Assembly: GCA_051891195.1 (NCBI GenBank)
Contig: JBJFEZ010000029.1
Location: 1 to 45,177, forward strand
Direction: 5' to 3'
Length of the DNA: 45,177 bases
Source of the DNA: CAG-273 sp051891195
GTDB taxonomy: Bacteria; Bacillota; Clostridia; TANB77; CAG-508
The position numbers and the translations under genes are program-made. Each line of letters opens with the position of its first letter. Position 1 is the first letter of the stretch. The notes beneath the pieces are model-generated. The model worked only from the letters and a program-made list of their open reading frames with translations. It did no database searches and was not told where the DNA came from. Of the stretch, positions 43,663 through 45,177 are shown one piece after another.

Positions 43663-44715
43663 ATGAACTTACAAAAGAAACTGCAAAATTTGGGAATTGA
43701 ACAAGCAAAAAAATTAGATGATAAACAAATAAGAACAATAGCTACAAATGTAACAGAAACAATAACAAATGCATTTCCCGTAATATATAATGAATATAAT
43801 AACATTCTTATAAAATTACTTAATTGCAATATGTATACAGCTAAAATTACAAAACCAATTTCAAAAGTAAACTATATTTATGAAAATAATAGTATATATT
43901 TTGACGAAAGCCTAGACTTAAACAAAGTAAATGAACATATGATACACGAATGTATACATTATCTTCAAGACCGTAGAAATACAAAAGGAAAATTAAATAG
44001 AATAGGCTTATGTAATTTTGAAAATTTTTCAGTATATGGGTTAGGAATAAACGAAGCAGCAAATCAATACATATCTGCTAAATGTGTACACAATCCAGTT
44101 ACAACTATAGAAAAATATGGAATAAGAATAAAAACAATTAGTCCAAATTATTATCCATTTTTAACAAACCTAATAGAACAAATAGTAAATCTAATAGGAG
44201 ATGATGTGTTAGTAAGGGGAACAATAAATGGAAGTATTGAATTTGAAGACCAAATATTAAATACATTTGAGGCAAATACTAAAAAAATAATAAATCAATT
44301 TGATAATATAATAGAAATAAATAATAAATTAAATTTAGAAAAAGATGCAGAAAAAATACAAATATATCAAGAAGAAATTGCAGCTATATATATAGACACA
44401 CAAAATAATATATTTAGCACATTTTTTGAAAAACTATTACCAAGACTTACAACATATCAAGAAGTTAATTTTTATATAGATAAAGCTATATGTTGCAAAA
44501 ACATTATGGGTGTAAATTTACAAGAAAGATTTTCTTTAAATAGCTTTTATGATGTACAGCTAGAAGAAATAATTAGCAAATATGACAAAAAGAAAATGGA
44601 ACTTAGTAATAAAAGAAAAAATAATATGCTAGCAGTTATTACAGACAATAAACTTACAAGACTTGTAAGAAAAGTAATTGCGTATTTTTCTTCACAAAAA
44701 AATAGAATAATTTAA
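43663..44715 (+). CDS. Putative cytoplasmic zinc metalloprotease-like protein (HExxH)
   Basis: A 350-residue protein with no signal peptide. A zincin motif, MIHECIHYLQD (His95, Glu96, His99), is followed 32 residues on by NEAANQY with Glu131, a plausible third ligand of a gluzincin. The rest is helical; the C-terminus is basic. I do not recognise the family. The ATG at 43663 is chosen because CGGAGA stands 10 bp upstream and the longer TTG start lies in the promoter. The motif is seen; protease activity is inferred and other zinc-hydrolase roles are possible. Confidence 0.72.
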   Translation: MNLQKKLQNLGIEQAKKLDDKQIRTIATNVTETITNAFPVIYNEYNNILIKLLNCNMYTAKITKPISKVNYIYENNSIYFDESLDLNKVNEHMIHECIHYLQDRRNTKGKLNRIGLCNFENFSVYGLGINEAANQYISAKCVHNPVTTIEKYGIRIKTISPNYYPFLTNLIEQIVNLIGDDVLVRGTINGSIEFEDQILNTFEANTKKIINQFDNIIEINNKLNLEKDAEKIQIYQEEIAAIYIDTQNNIFSTFFEKLLPRLTTYQEVNFYIDKAICCKNIMGVNLQERFSLNSFYDVQLEEIISKYDKKKMELSNKRKNNMLAVITDNKLTRLVRKVIAYFSSQKNRII

Positions 44716-44747
44716 AACGTATTTATATAAAACTATAAATACGTTTT
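44714..44747. terminator. Shared terminator between convergent genes
   Basis: A perfect 14-bp stem, AAAACGTATTTATA (44714-44727) and TATAAATACGTTTT (44734-44747), has a TAAAAC loop with T tracts on both strands. It abuts the stop codon of the minus-strand gene (44748-44750), which supports the shifted reading frame of that gene. Confidence 0.88.
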
Positions 44748-45123
44748 TTAAAATAATATATTTAAAACATTTATTATTGCTGTAATTAAAGCAATTTTCC
44801 AAGTTAAACTGCCGACTAGTGGTAACTATATTTTTCAAAATAGTCAAATTATAATCTTTACGAACAGTTAAAGCTAAACAATTTGACTCTGGAACTTTGC
44901 TTTCTTCCACATCTTCAGATTTTTCTAATATATTAGAAATGTTTGAAGTATTGTCGCTTTCTATAGAATCTTCTTTAAAGTCTAAAGATTCTTTATCATA
45001 AGAACCAAAATCTTTTTTAGAAAAAGCAGTATAACTTGCTTTAACATCTTTTAAAATTTCAGCAGCATTAACTAAAGAAGAACCATCTAAAGAATTTGTA
45101 TTATCTGATTGCATTTCTAACAT
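44748..45123 (-). CDS. Small tail-anchored protein, read through a +1 shift at CGG
   Basis: Start ATG 45123, with AAGGTG 6 bp upstream. A Ser/Asp/Glu-rich soluble part (1-80) leads to LALTVRKDYNLTILKNIVTTS (83-103). At codon 104 an in-frame CGG occurs. Without a shift the rest is polar and runs through the terminator to 44692. Moving +1 gives G-SLTWKIALITAIINVLNILF, a clean C-terminal membrane helix, and a TAA right beside the terminator stem, for 124 residues. The family is not recognised. The topology would be a cytoplasmic protein held by its tail, but the shift would decide whether it reaches the membrane. Confidence 0.68.
44811..44814 (-). other. Candidate +1 recoding site (CGGC) in the tail-anchored protein gene
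   Basis: Zero-frame codons on the minus strand are ACT AGT CGG CAG. Skipping the C gives AGT GGC AGT TTA ACT TGG (S-G-S-L-T-W) and opens the hydrophobic C-terminus. It is the only in-frame CGG in the gene. Confidence 0.58.
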
Positions 45124-45165
45124 ATTTATCACCTTGTATAATATATTAAACATAAAATTTCATAT

Positions 45166-45171
45166 ATTATA
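45166..45171 (-). promoter_or_regulatory. -10 box of the tail-anchored protein gene
   Basis: TATAAT on the minus strand, 42 bp before the start codon. Its -35 box would lie beyond the window edge. Confidence 0.35.
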
Positions 45172-45177
45172 CTTATC

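Noticed and set aside
6989..44814. Simple random sequencing errors as the cause of the three frame changes
   Set aside because: Not fully excluded, because the scaffold is a draft. But random indels would not be expected to fall each time on an in-frame CGG, nor to account for all in-frame CGG codons. A systematic error adding C before GG remains possible and is named as the alternative.
1..45177. tRNA, rRNA or known riboswitch genes
   Set aside because: Reading through the intergenic stretches I saw no cloverleaf with a CCA-type end, no rRNA signature and no known riboswitch core; a covariance-model search would be the real test.

Overview
The window is a strongly AT-rich stretch (roughly 30 % GC by eye, not counted) from a Gram-positive, Firmicutes/Clostridia-type genome. 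Evidence for this is AGGAGG-like ribosome binding sites, TTGNNN-17-TATAAT promoters, spoVG behind a sigma-H-type promoter, spoIVB, RadA, two diadenylate cyclases (DisA and CdaA), a sortase locus and PPDK. Lineage is inferred from gene content; it looks like the uncultured gut Clostridia. A run of exactly 100 Ns in a repetitive surface-protein gene shows this is a scaffold with one assembly gap.

Layout. 1-10.7 kb: 3' part of ftsK/spoIIIE, an unrecognised coiled-coil protein, a beta-CASP metallo-beta-lactamase ribonuclease-like protein, a GH15 glucoamylase followed by the remnant of a RAYT/IS200-type transposase with REP-like repeats, radA, disA and a membrane-anchored cyclophilin. 10.7-13.1 kb: a 41-residue membrane protein, cdaA, truA and a DUF2651-like protein. 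13.1-26.1 kb: a Tad-like (type IVc pilus-like) locus. It has a four-copy 11-bp repeat array upstream of its promoter, a CpaB-like SAF protein, two tandem degenerate ParA/MinD-fold proteins, a CpaF/TadA ATPase, a TadB-TadC fusion, and seven small-to-large membrane-anchored subunits. Several of these begin with the same uncleaved hydrophobic N-terminus (MENxxxAL). 26.1-30.5 kb: spoIVB, a transglutaminase-like protein, murC on the minus strand, and spoVG. 30.5-37.3 kb: two paralogous ATP-grasp proteins flanking a MurJ/SpoVB-type flippase, then ppdK. 37.5-45.1 kb: a sortase with an adjacent sorting-signal protein, a 1,210-residue DUF11-repeat protein, a lipoprotein-like anchored protein, a HExxH protein and a small tail-anchored protein.

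Most unusual observation. Three genes (GH15, cpaF and the 124-codon minus-strand gene at the right end) each need a +1 frame change to give the expected product. In all three the change falls on an in-frame CGG codon, followed by GGN read in the new frame. Reading all genes by eye, these three are the only in-frame CGG codons I find; dozens of other CGG trinucleotides in genes all straddle codons. In cpaF the shifted GGA supplies the invariant Walker A glycine. This suggests that CGG is not a normal arginine codon here but a +1 recoding site (CGGN read as Gly). The main alternative is a recurrent sequence error adding C before GG. If the recoding is real, the pilus ATPase, the glucoamylase C-terminus and a membrane anchor all depend on it.

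No rRNA, tRNA or CRISPR array was seen.
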